Shown here piece by piece: positions 1 to 6,835 of a DNA stretch of 29,396 nucleotides. Source of the stretch: Christensenella sp964494645 (GTDB taxonomy: Bacteria > Bacillota > Clostridia > Christensenellales > Christensenellaceae); NCBI GenBank assembly GCA_964494645.1, contig CAZBSH010000028.1, positions 1 through 29,396 on the forward strand, given 5' to 3'. The notes under the pieces are model-generated. The model did not search any database. It saw only the letters and a list, made by a program, of their open reading frames with translations, and was not told the origin of the DNA. The position numbers were made by a program, and so were the translations under genes. Positions within the stretch are counted from its first letter, which is position 1, and every line of letters starts with the position of its first letter.

Positions 1-582
1 AGCTTCGCTACCCTGCGGACGCTCAAATTCATCGCTGTATTTCGCCATTTCCGTCCAAAATTCCAGCCATCCGTTACGCTGCTCGCCAACGATCACTTTC
101 TTTTTCAGCGTCGGCGAACCTTCTATCGCGTCTTCTACATGCTTCTTTAATTCGCCGTCTTTGGTGCTGATGATCATCTTAACATCAGCGGCGTTATTGC
201 GATACACAATATCTTTTTTTGTAAGCAAATGTGTTGCCGGTATGGCGATTGCCCCCAGCTTGTGCAGCGCCATGATCGCGATCCAAAATTCATAATGACG
301 CTTTAAAATCAGCATGACCTTATCGCCTTTTTTGATTCCTTCCGCCTTCAAAAAGTTTGCAGCCTGCGAAGAAAGCTTGCTCATATCCGCAAAAGTGAAT
401 GTACGATCTTGCCCTTCGTCGTTTGTCCACAAAAGCGCGCGCTTATCCGGCTGCTCTTTTGCCAAAACATCCAAAACGTCAAACGCAAAGTTGAAATTCT
501 CCGGTACGATCGTTTCAAACTGCTGCGCAAATTCTTCATAACTGGAAAAACCTGTTGTACTGTATTTTTCAAATATCCTCAT
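1..582 (-). CDS. AMP-forming acyl-CoA synthetase, N-terminal part (cut by window edge)
   Basis: The reading frame starts at an ATG at 582 and runs off the left edge, so only the first 194 residues are seen. They match the N-terminal part of the ANL (AMP-binding) superfamily: a leader helix with FSSYEEF, then FNFAFDVLD, the stretch KRALLWTNDEG, and IKKGDKVMLILKRHYEFWIAIMAL followed by GAIAIPAT, as in acetyl- and medium-chain acyl-CoA synthetases. Such enzymes adenylate a carboxylic acid with ATP and then form the CoA thioester in the cytosol. The P-loop-like motif and the catalytic lysine would lie beyond the edge, so activity and substrate cannot be judged. The gene begins 16 bases after the stop of the XRE-cupin regulator on the same strand, so the two are probably co-transcribed and the regulator may sense a related acid or CoA ester. 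The family call is firm; the substrate is not known. Confidence 0.88.
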   Translation of the reverse strand, partial: MRIFEKYSTTGFSSYEEFAQQFETIVPENFNFAFDVLDVLAKEQPDKRALLWTNDEGQDRTFTFADMSKLSSQAANFLKAEGIKKGDKVMLILKRHYEFWIAIMALHKLGAIAIPATHLLTKKDIVYRNNAADVKMIISTKDGELKKHVEDAIEGSPTLKKKVIVGEQRNGWLEFWTEMAKYSDEFERPQGSEA

Positions 583-598
583 GCGTCTTACCTGTCCC

Positions 599-1150
599 TC
601 ACTTGGAAATGATCGCTAAAAATTTGCACGGCTGTCCGTTCTCCGCGCGCATTGCATGCGGAGTCGCGGCATCAAAGTATACGACATCGCCTTCACGGAG
701 CAATACCTCCGAGTCCTGAATAAACAGCGTCATACTGCCTTCCACAACATAGTTAAGCTCCTGTCCTTCGTGCGCGTTCTTTTGTACAGCCTCTGTGTCT
801 TTAGGTTCTACCGTAACCAAAAACGGCTCCATATGCCGGTCTTTGAATATATATGCCAAATGCTGGTATTTATATGCTTTGCGGCGCTCCATTTTGAGTC
901 CTTCGCCTTTTCTTACCAGCGAATATGTTTTAAGCTTCGCATTTTCGCCCGTCAACAATTCCGTGATATCCACGCCCAGCCGATTTGCCACCGTATACAA
1001 AAAACTAAACGGAAAATCTCTGTTTCCGGATTCATATTCAAGATATTCCGCCTCCGTTTTTCCCGTCAGGGCGGCCATTTCGTCTGCTTGTACCTCTTCG
1101 ATTTCCCGAAGCGCGCGCAATCGCTGCGCGATTTCTTTGATCTGATCCAT
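599..1150 (-). CDS. XRE-family transcriptional regulator with C-terminal cupin domain
   Basis: A protein of 183 residues. Residues 4-68 form a helix-turn-helix of the XRE type (IAQRLRALREIEEVQADEMA, then a recognition-helix region ending at DITELLTG). Residues 105-180 form a small cupin: His127-Glu128-Gly129 and Glu131 in motif 1, and GDVVYFDAATPH with His165 in motif 2. These residues can bind a metal or small ligand. The start at 1150 was preferred because a longer frame from 1204 gives an implausible N-terminus, and because AAGG lies 11 bases before this ATG. HTH-cupin regulators usually control a neighbouring gene in response to a small molecule. Here the next gene is an AMP-forming acyl-CoA synthetase, 16 bases downstream, and this pairing is common in anaerobic Firmicutes. 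No clear promoter is seen in the 57 bases upstream, so transcription may also come from the lipoprotein gene. Confidence 0.9.
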   Translation of the reverse strand: MDQIKEIAQRLRALREIEEVQADEMAALTGKTEAEYLEYESGNRDFPFSFLYTVANRLGVDITELLTGENAKLKTYSLVRKGEGLKMERRKAYKYQHLAYIFKDRHMEPFLVTVEPKDTEAVQKNAHEGQELNYVVEGSMTLFIQDSEVLLREGDVVYFDAATPHAMRAENGQPCKFLAIISK

Positions 1151-1207
1151 TCTGACACCAACCTTCCACACAGAAAAGCCCCATGCCACAGCACAGAGCC
1201 TCAAAAT

Positions 1208-1684
1208 CTATTTCACCTTGACTTCATCGCTTTGGAATACAACGATTACGCCCTTCTGATCCCAAATCGTATGCTCTCCCGTCAGGTTTTGGAATTTGTT
1301 TCCATATGCATTTTTAACCGCATCCGGCTGTCCGTCGGATTTTTGCGTATCAAAGGTGATAAACCCGTAAACAACTTCCGGCCATTCATCCGTCTTTTTA
1401 AAATCCCATGTCAGATTATCGCCGTTTTTGGTGATTTTTTGCTGTTCTATCATAATACCGTTTGCATTAAGAACAGAAATAATACCGTTTGTACCGTCCA
1501 TCAGGTTCGTCTCACCCGAAACCGTAAGCGTATCTCCGTTAAGAACCGCCTTGCACGACCCTGTAGCTTCTGTTGTCGTTCCGTCCGCCGCCGGACGTTT
1601 GATCTCCTGTGCGCCGTTACAGCCCGTAAAAATAAGCGCTGCGGCAATTGTGACCATCAATAATAGTACAAGCTTTTTCTTCAT
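1208..1684 (-). CDS. Small secreted lipoprotein of unknown function
   Basis: A protein of 158 residues with a classic lipoprotein signal: MKKK, a hydrophobic stretch of about 16 residues, then IFTGC with Cys22 as the predicted lipid-modified residue. The mature part of about 137 residues begins with a polar, Thr/Ala-rich linker and continues with a beta-rich sequence (CKAVLNGDTLTVSGETNL, then WDFKKTDEWPEVVYGFITF). I recognise no family. The start at 1684 gives the signal peptide directly; the frame is open to 1744 but that extension would bury the signal. GAAAGGGG and a second AGGG lie upstream of the ATG. A good promoter stands at 1726-1754, so this looks like its own unit, possibly reading through into the XRE regulator. 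It is probably anchored on the outer face of the membrane. Its job is unknown. Confidence 0.82.
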   Translation of the reverse strand: MKKKLVLLLMVTIAAALIFTGCNGAQEIKRPAADGTTTEATGSCKAVLNGDTLTVSGETNLMDGTNGIISVLNANGIMIEQQKITKNGDNLTWDFKKTDEWPEVVYGFITFDTQKSDGQPDAVKNAYGNKFQNLTGEHTIWDQKGVIVVFQSDEVKVK

Positions 1685-1725
1685 ATTTGCCCTGTTTGCC
1701 CCTTTCGCAAAAAACACCTTATAAT

Positions 1726-1754
1726 AGTATAGTAAAAACGTCATCAGATGTAAA
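1726..1754 (-). promoter_or_regulatory. Sigma-A-type promoter of the lipoprotein gene
   Basis: On the minus strand the -35 box is TTTACA (1754-1749), the spacer is 17 bases and the -10 box is TATACT (1731-1726). Each hexamer matches the consensus at five of six positions. The box lies about 40 bases upstream of the ATG at 1684, leaving room for a ribosome-binding site. Confidence 0.72.
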
Positions 1755-1775
1755 GTTTTTTCCTGAAAACGGGCG

Positions 1776-2378
1776 TTATATTTCTATGCTCAGCATCCCG
1801 CCTCGCCAACACTTTTGCGTATCCCACGCGCGTACAAAATCGAACGCGTGCCTGCTGCCCCATGTCGCAAAATCAACGCACAGCTTCTCTCCCGACGCCT
1901 CGTATCCCGTAAGATTGAACCAATGCCACTCATATTCGTCAAAGGCAGGATCCGCATGCTTAAGCATCAGATACATAACCGGCATACCCGCGTCAATTGA
2001 ACGCGTCACAAACGCGCGCGCATCCTCGACGGGCTCGCATCCCGGCATCTTCTTAAGCTTGATATCCACCCCTGTCGTCGCGATGTATCTCATGAACATT
2101 TTTTCAAACTTATCAATACTTGTCAGTCCGCCAATTCCCGGATAAATATATCGATAGACCATCTCAAAAAAACGCAAAAAGTCTTCTTTTGTCACGTTGG
2201 CGGGATCATACGGATAAAGTCCACTGTATTGCGGAAATTCCTTTGCCAGATAGATACACGCCTCACATGCGCATACCGCAGAACACCCGCCAAGCTTCAT
2301 CATTGGGTGTGTATGCCAGTTTTGATCCCCGCCATAATATTTTCCGTCTATCCTCAAAAAGTCGATTTCTCTTTTCAT
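1776..2378 (-). CDS. Papain/C39-like cysteine-protease-fold protein, cytosolic
   Basis: A protein of 200 residues with no signal peptide or membrane segment. The pattern suggests a papain-like fold of the C39 or C39-like group: Gln19 in DQNWH as a possible oxyanion residue, Cys32 in KLGGCSAVCACEA as the nucleophile, His152 in EWHWFNLTGYE, and Asp169 in LCVDFATWG as the third member. The spacing is normal for such folds. A C39 domain usually cuts Gly-Gly leader peptides inside an ABC transporter, but this is a stand-alone protein with no transporter or precursor gene next to it, so its substrate is unknown. The start at 2378 is the first ATG that keeps the whole fold; no Shine-Dalgarno site precedes it and a TATAAT box ends six bases upstream, so a leaderless mRNA is possible. 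It is divergent from fhs. The fold is inferred from motifs only. Confidence 0.7.
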   Translation of the reverse strand: MKREIDFLRIDGKYYGGDQNWHTHPMMKLGGCSAVCACEACIYLAKEFPQYSGLYPYDPANVTKEDFLRFFEMVYRYIYPGIGGLTSIDKFEKMFMRYIATTGVDIKLKKMPGCEPVEDARAFVTRSIDAGMPVMYLMLKHADPAFDEYEWHWFNLTGYEASGEKLCVDFATWGSRHAFDFVRAWDTQKCWRGGMLSIEI

Positions 2379-2384
2379 ATAGCC

Positions 2385-2412
2385 ATTATACCACATTCCT
2401 TTTGGTTGACAA
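2385..2412 (-). promoter_or_regulatory. Promoter of the C39-like gene, predicting a leaderless mRNA
   Basis: On the minus strand TTGTCA (2412-2407) is followed by a 16-base spacer and a perfect TATAAT (2390-2385). Only GGCTAT separates the -10 box from the ATG at 2378, so the start of transcription would fall on or next to the start codon. Its -35 lies over the -35 of the fhs promoter on the other strand. Confidence 0.65.
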
Positions 2413-2434
2413 ACCGTAATATATATATCAAAAT
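2406..2434 (+). promoter_or_regulatory. Promoter of fhs
   Basis: A perfect TTGACA (2406-2411), a 17-base AT-rich spacer and CAAAAT (2429-2434, four of six matches) precede fhs. Transcription would start near 2441, leaving a leader of about 40 bases with AGGAG at 2469-2473. The -35 overlaps that of the divergent promoter by five bases. Confidence 0.6.
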
Positions 2435-2481
2435 AGAAATGTTCTGGAAATTTTTTGCACATTATTTTAGGAGACTACACA

Positions 2482-4152
2482 ATGAATAACGATTTAAAAA
2501 TAGCGAATTCCGTAAAAGCCGAACCCATCGACCGCATCGCGGAAAATTTGGGGATCGGTGAAGAATATTTGATCCATTATGGTAAGAGTATTGCCAAGGT
2601 TTCTTTGGATGCGCTTGATCCTGTCAATACCGCTTCGTCCGGCAAGCTTGTGCTGGTAACGGCGATCAGCCCTACCCCCGCCGGCGAAGGGAAGACAACC
2701 GTTTCCATCGGTCTTGCGGACGGATTTTCAAGACTTGGAAAAAAAGCATGCCTTGCGCTTCGTGAGCCTTCCCTCGGACCAATATTCGGAATCAAGGGCG
2801 GCGCGACAGGCGGCGGGTATGCACAGGCTATCCCCATGGAGGACATCAACCTCCATTTTACCGGCGATATCTCTGCTGTGACAACCGCCAACAATCTGCT
2901 ATGCGCCATGATCGACAACCACATCTATCATGGAAACGAGCTTCGACTGGATGTAAAAAACATCGTATTCAAACGTTGTATGGATATGAATGACCGCGCT
3001 CTGCGCAATATCGTATGCGGACTTGGACAACGTACGGACGGCGTACCGCGCGAAGATGGTTTTAATATTACCGCCGCCTCAGAAATCATGGCGATTCTTT
3101 GTATGGCGACCGACTTGGTCGATCTGAAAAATCGTCTAAATCATATTACCATCGGTTATACAATAGACGGCGAAGCTGTTTTTGCCAAAGATCTCAATGC
3201 CGGCGGCGCGATGACTGTCGTATTGAAGGAGGCACTCAAACCAAATCTGGTACAGACTCTGGAACATACCCCTGTATTCATGCACGGCGGTCCTTTTGCC
3301 AACATCGCGCATGGATGCAATAGTATCCTCGCCACCAAAATGGCGCTCGCCTTTTCTGACTTCACGGTCACCGAAGCGGGATTCGGCGCGGATCTTGGCG
3401 CGGAAAAGTTTCTTGATATCAAGTGCCGTAACGCGAACATCTGGCCGGACGCAGTCGTACTTGTCGTTACGGCGCGCGCCATGAAATATCACGGAGGCAT
3501 CAAAAAAGATAATGTCTCTGAAGAGAATACGGAAGCTTTAAAACAGGGGCTGGTAAACCTTGATCGTCATGCGCGAAATTTGAAGGATGTATACAAATTA
3601 CCCGTAGTGGTCGCGATCAACCGCTTCACGTCTGACACAGACGCGGAGATCGAGATCATCAAAGAGCATGCCCAAAGGCTTGGTCTTTTGGCATCAGTAT
3701 GCGACGTATGGGCAAAGGGCGGCGAAGGTGCTCTCGAGCTTGCGCAAATGGTCGAGGAAGCGATGCCGCTGCATTCCTCTCCTTGCCACCCCTACGATTA
3801 TGCCCAGCCTCTCGAAGAAAAGATATGCGGGATCGCCACGAAGATCTATGGCGCCGATGGGGTTGATTTTACCCGCAAGGCTTCCCAAAGACTGAGAATG
3901 TTTGAAGAGCAGGGATATGGCAATTTGCCTGTCTGCATCGCAAAAACACAATATTCCTTTTCCGATGACGCCACAAACCTCGGCGCGCCGGAAAATTTCC
4001 GACTTGAGGTGCGCGACGTGCGACTCAATTCAGGCGCAGGCTTTATCGTGGCAATGTGCGGAAATATTATGCGCATGCCCGGTCTCCCCAAAAAACCTGC
4101 CGCAATGAATATTGATATTGACGAAAACGGCGAAACAGTCGGCTTGTTCTAA
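2482..4152 (+). CDS. fhs: Formate-tetrahydrofolate ligase (formyl-THF synthetase)
   Basis: A protein of 556 residues, the usual length for the bacterial monofunctional enzyme. It joins formate to tetrahydrofolate with ATP, giving 10-formyl-THF, in the cytosol; the enzyme is a homotetramer in known cases. The N-terminus has IAENLGIGEEYLIHYGKS, and the nucleotide-binding loop TPAGEGKTT is at residues 65-73, followed by REPSLGPIFGIKGGATGGG, a hallmark of the family. FANIAHGCNS and TEAGFGADLGAEKF are further conserved blocks. The start at 2482 was chosen because AGGAG sits eight bases before it; the frame is open from 2455. No other Wood-Ljungdahl genes (acs, metF, folD, fchA) are in the window, so it may serve either formate use or purine and one-carbon supply. 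A hairpin terminator follows directly. Confidence 0.98.
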   Translation: MNNDLKIANSVKAEPIDRIAENLGIGEEYLIHYGKSIAKVSLDALDPVNTASSGKLVLVTAISPTPAGEGKTTVSIGLADGFSRLGKKACLALREPSLGPIFGIKGGATGGGYAQAIPMEDINLHFTGDISAVTTANNLLCAMIDNHIYHGNELRLDVKNIVFKRCMDMNDRALRNIVCGLGQRTDGVPREDGFNITAASEIMAILCMATDLVDLKNRLNHITIGYTIDGEAVFAKDLNAGGAMTVVLKEALKPNLVQTLEHTPVFMHGGPFANIAHGCNSILATKMALAFSDFTVTEAGFGADLGAEKFLDIKCRNANIWPDAVVLVVTARAMKYHGGIKKDNVSEENTEALKQGLVNLDRHARNLKDVYKLPVVVAINRFTSDTDAEIEIIKEHAQRLGLLASVCDVWAKGGEGALELAQMVEEAMPLHSSPCHPYDYAQPLEEKICGIATKIYGADGVDFTRKASQRLRMFEEQGYGNLPVCIAKTQYSFSDDATNLGAPENFRLEVRDVRLNSGAGFIVAMCGNIMRMPGLPKKPAAMNIDIDENGETVGLF

Positions 4153-4157
4153 CCGTC

Positions 4158-4190
4158 AAAAAGGCGCATACCCCAGGTATGCGCCTTTTT
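4158..4190. terminator. Bidirectional rho-independent terminator between fhs and the rpiR-type gene
   Basis: The stem AAAAAGGCGCATACC (4158-4172) pairs perfectly with GGTATGCGCCTTTTT (4176-4190) across a three-base loop. The outer A and T tracts give a U-run in either direction, so it can end fhs on the plus strand and the ABC-rpiR operon on the minus strand. It lies 6 bases past the fhs stop and 11 from the regulator's stop. Confidence 0.92.
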
Positions 4191-4200
4191 ATATTACCGT

Positions 4201-4971
4201 CTATTTTTGTTCTGTGATCCGCTTATACATCAACGTTTCAATCACAGCTATCATGCCGCAGCGCGACGTGATATCAAGATCATCATAGGAAACGTCGTCC
4301 GCAAAGATATAAAAATTTAAATCGCTCATATTCTGGATGATATTGTTGTCCGCGCGCGTGATGGAAATGATTGTCGGTGTTGCTACCGTGACGATTTGCT
4401 CAATATAACGCGCCAGAATTTTGTTGTTGCCCGAGTAAGAAAGCACCAGCAATACGTCTTCCCTCTTGATTCTCTTGATGATGGATGCGATCTCATAATC
4501 CTCCACCGGCGTTTCTACGTCATAACCAAGCACCATCAATATGCGGCGAATATAGCGCGCAACGTCTTCGCTTAACCCACACCCCAGAATATACACCTTA
4601 GGGTACCGATCCATGATCCTGTTGAATTTTTCGATTTTGTCGTTACTGATCACCTTTACCGCTTCGATCACATTTTTCAGGTATTCTTCCTGATAGTTTT
4701 CCTTATGCATTACATTGGGAATGGTGATTTCACGCGATGACATTTCCGTTAGCTGTATCATCGCCGTAAATTCCGCATACCCTGAAAATCCAAGCTTTTT
4801 TACAAACCGGAACAATGTTGTAGTCGAAACAAAACAAGCGGTCGCAAGCTCCCGGATACTCATTTTCTTGACCTTATGCATGTTTTTCACAACATAATTG
4901 AATATTTGACGCTCCGTATTGGAAAGACTATCAAGGCGCGCGCTCGTAAACTGATAAAAGTCCTCTGTCAT
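4201..4971 (-). CDS. MurR/RpiR-family transcriptional regulator (HTH plus SIS domain)
   Basis: A protein of 256 residues with the standard two-part build. About residues 1-80 form the RpiR helix-turn-helix (LSNTERQIFNYVVKN, then MSIRELATACFVSTTTLFRFVKKLGFSGYAEF). About residues 110-250 form a SIS phosphosugar-binding domain (VYILGCGLSEDVARYIRRIL, then DVLLVLSYSGNNKILARYI). These proteins sense sugar phosphates or amino-sugar phosphates and control nearby catabolic genes. The start at 4971 has GGAAGGGAG ten bases upstream; an earlier in-frame start would overlap the preceding ABC gene. It is the last gene of an operon, 37 bases after the second ABC half-transporter, and no sugar gene is near. 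It may therefore control the exporter or act elsewhere. In the SIS domain, YSGNN keeps the usual Ser/Gly pattern. Confidence 0.92.
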   Translation of the reverse strand: MTEDFYQFTSARLDSLSNTERQIFNYVVKNMHKVKKMSIRELATACFVSTTTLFRFVKKLGFSGYAEFTAMIQLTEMSSREITIPNVMHKENYQEEYLKNVIEAVKVISNDKIEKFNRIMDRYPKVYILGCGLSEDVARYIRRILMVLGYDVETPVEDYEIASIIKRIKREDVLLVLSYSGNNKILARYIEQIVTVATPTIISITRADNNIIQNMSDLNFYIFADDVSYDDLDITSRCGMIAVIETLMYKRITEQK

Positions 4972-5008
4972 CGCTTCAGCACTCCCTTCCGTATTTTTTC
5001 TTAAGCTT

Positions 5009-6820
5009 TTAAGCAAACTGGCTGTTATAAAGACCCGTATAAAAACCATTCTGTGCCATCAGCTCGTCATGATTTCCCTGCTCGATGATATCTCCATCCT
5101 TCATGACAAGAATGATATCCGCGTCCTTGATCGTCGAAAGCCTATGCGCGATCATAAAGCTGGTACGACCTTGTGTCAGCTTGTCCATCGCATCTTGTAT
5201 TAGTTTTTCGGTACGGGTATCCACTGAGCTGGTTGCCTCGTCCAAAATCAATACCTGCGGACGCGCGCAGAACGCACGCGCGATCGTCAGCAACTGCTTT
5301 TGTCCTTGCGAGATATTGCTTCCCTCTTCATTGATGATCATATCATAACCGCCCGGCAGTGTGTGGATAAACGAATCCACATTCGCCATGCGGCATGCTT
5401 CATATACCTCTTCATCCGTCGCTTCCGGTCTTCCGTAGCGGATGTTGTCACGGATCGTTCCTGAATACAACCACGTCTCCTGCAAAACCATGCCAAATTG
5501 CTGACGCAAATTCTTACGCGAAATATCGCGTATATCTACGCCATCTACCTGTATGCTGCCACTGTTGAGCTCATAAAAACGCATCAGCAAATTCACCAGC
5601 GTTGTTTTTCCCGCGCCTGTCGGTCCAACGATCGCGACCTTGTTTCCGGGCGCAACATGCACATTCATATCAGAAATAAGTATCCTGTCCGGCGTATAAC
5701 CAAAACGGACATGATCGAAAGTGATCTCTCCTTTGATATTCTCGAGCACTTTCAACTCTTTGTTCTCAGGTTCCTGTTCCTGCTCGTCCAGAAGCTCAAA
5801 CACACGCTCTGCTGCCGCAACCGTTGATTGCAGTAAGTTAACAATATTCGAGGTTTGCACGATGGGTTGCGTAAATTGTTGCATGTATTGAATGAACGCC
5901 TGGATCGCGCCTACCGTAAGCGTACCGTTGGAGGTCATAATACCGCCCAGAACGCATATACCCACATAACCGACATTACCCACCAGATTTGTGATCGGCA
6001 TCAATATACTGGATGCAAACTGTGAACGGCGCGCATCCTCATAAAGCGCATCATTCATTTTATCAAATTCTTCTTCCGTACGCTTCTCCGTGTTATATAG
6101 CTTGATGATATTGTGGCCGGAGTACATCTCCTCCACGTAGCTGTTAACGCCGCCTAGCTTGTTTTGCTGTCCGATATAATATTTCTGCGACTTTCTGACA
6201 ACTAGTGAAGATAAAAACAATGCCGCAGGCAATACAAGAAGCGCAATCAAGGTCATCTGCCAGCTGATGGAAAACATCATTACTATAATCCCTATGATCG
6301 TAAATATCGCCGTAATAAGCTGCGTCATAGATTGCTGGATCGTAGCGCTGATTCGTTCTATATCCGTCGTCGTACGCGACAGGATATCGCCATGTGTATG
6401 CGTATCAAAGTAGTTGAGCGGCAACCGCTGGATTTTATGATCCACAGCCTCTCGCAAATCAAACACAGTACGCTGCGCAACACGTGCCGTCACGCGCTGC
6501 TGCATATACGTAAACAATGCGGACAGCCCGTAAATCACAACGAGGGAAGCAAGTATCTTGGATAAACGCATAAAATCAATACCCGCGCTTGCTTCATTCC
6601 CCTCCGCCGCGCTTGCCACGCCGGCAAAGATCGTATTTGTCGCTTCTCCCAACACCTTAGGACCAATAATGAGAAATATCGTTCCCAAAAGCGCAAAAAC
6701 CAATACGGCAATCAGTTGTTTTTTGTATGGCGCAAAAAAACCAAGCAGGCGCTTTACCGTGCCGCCGAAATTTTTCGCCTTGTTATTTGCATTTTCTTGT
6801 TTTTGTTTGGTCGTTTTCAC
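5009..6820 (-). CDS. ABC exporter half-transporter, canonical ATPase subunit
   Basis: A protein of 603 residues: a type IV (MDR-like) six-helix membrane domain at about 30-335, then an ATPase domain. Walker A is GPTGAGKTT (399-407), the Q-loop is in VLQETWLYSG, the signature is ISQGQ (503-507, Gln in place of the usual first Gly), Walker B is LILDE with catalytic Glu528, and the H-loop is His559. It uses a GTG start at 6820, supported by AGGAGGTG seven bases before it; this site overlaps the stop of the upstream gene, so the two subunits are translationally coupled. With its partner it should form a heterodimeric drug or lipid exporter. The changed signature motif belongs, in the dimer, to the degenerate ATP site of the partner, which agrees with the partner's changed residues. 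Substrate unknown. An N-terminal tail of about 20 residues is Lys/Asn/Gln-rich. Confidence 0.96.
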   Translation of the reverse strand: MKTTKQKQENANNKAKNFGGTVKRLLGFFAPYKKQLIAVLVFALLGTIFLIIGPKVLGEATNTIFAGVASAAEGNEASAGIDFMRLSKILASLVVIYGLSALFTYMQQRVTARVAQRTVFDLREAVDHKIQRLPLNYFDTHTHGDILSRTTTDIERISATIQQSMTQLITAIFTIIGIIVMMFSISWQMTLIALLVLPAALFLSSLVVRKSQKYYIGQQNKLGGVNSYVEEMYSGHNIIKLYNTEKRTEEEFDKMNDALYEDARRSQFASSILMPITNLVGNVGYVGICVLGGIMTSNGTLTVGAIQAFIQYMQQFTQPIVQTSNIVNLLQSTVAAAERVFELLDEQEQEPENKELKVLENIKGEITFDHVRFGYTPDRILISDMNVHVAPGNKVAIVGPTGAGKTTLVNLLMRFYELNSGSIQVDGVDIRDISRKNLRQQFGMVLQETWLYSGTIRDNIRYGRPEATDEEVYEACRMANVDSFIHTLPGGYDMIINEEGSNISQGQKQLLTIARAFCARPQVLILDEATSSVDTRTEKLIQDAMDKLTQGRTSFMIAHRLSTIKDADIILVMKDGDIIEQGNHDELMAQNGFYTGLYNSQFA

Positions 6821-6835
6821 AATAAAACACCTCCT

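Noticed and set aside
656..1663. A long plus-strand open frame of 335 codons
   Set aside because: It lies opposite the XRE-cupin and lipoprotein genes, both of which have motifs and ribosome-binding sites. Its product is rich in Arg, Phe and Cys with no domain and no site of its own.
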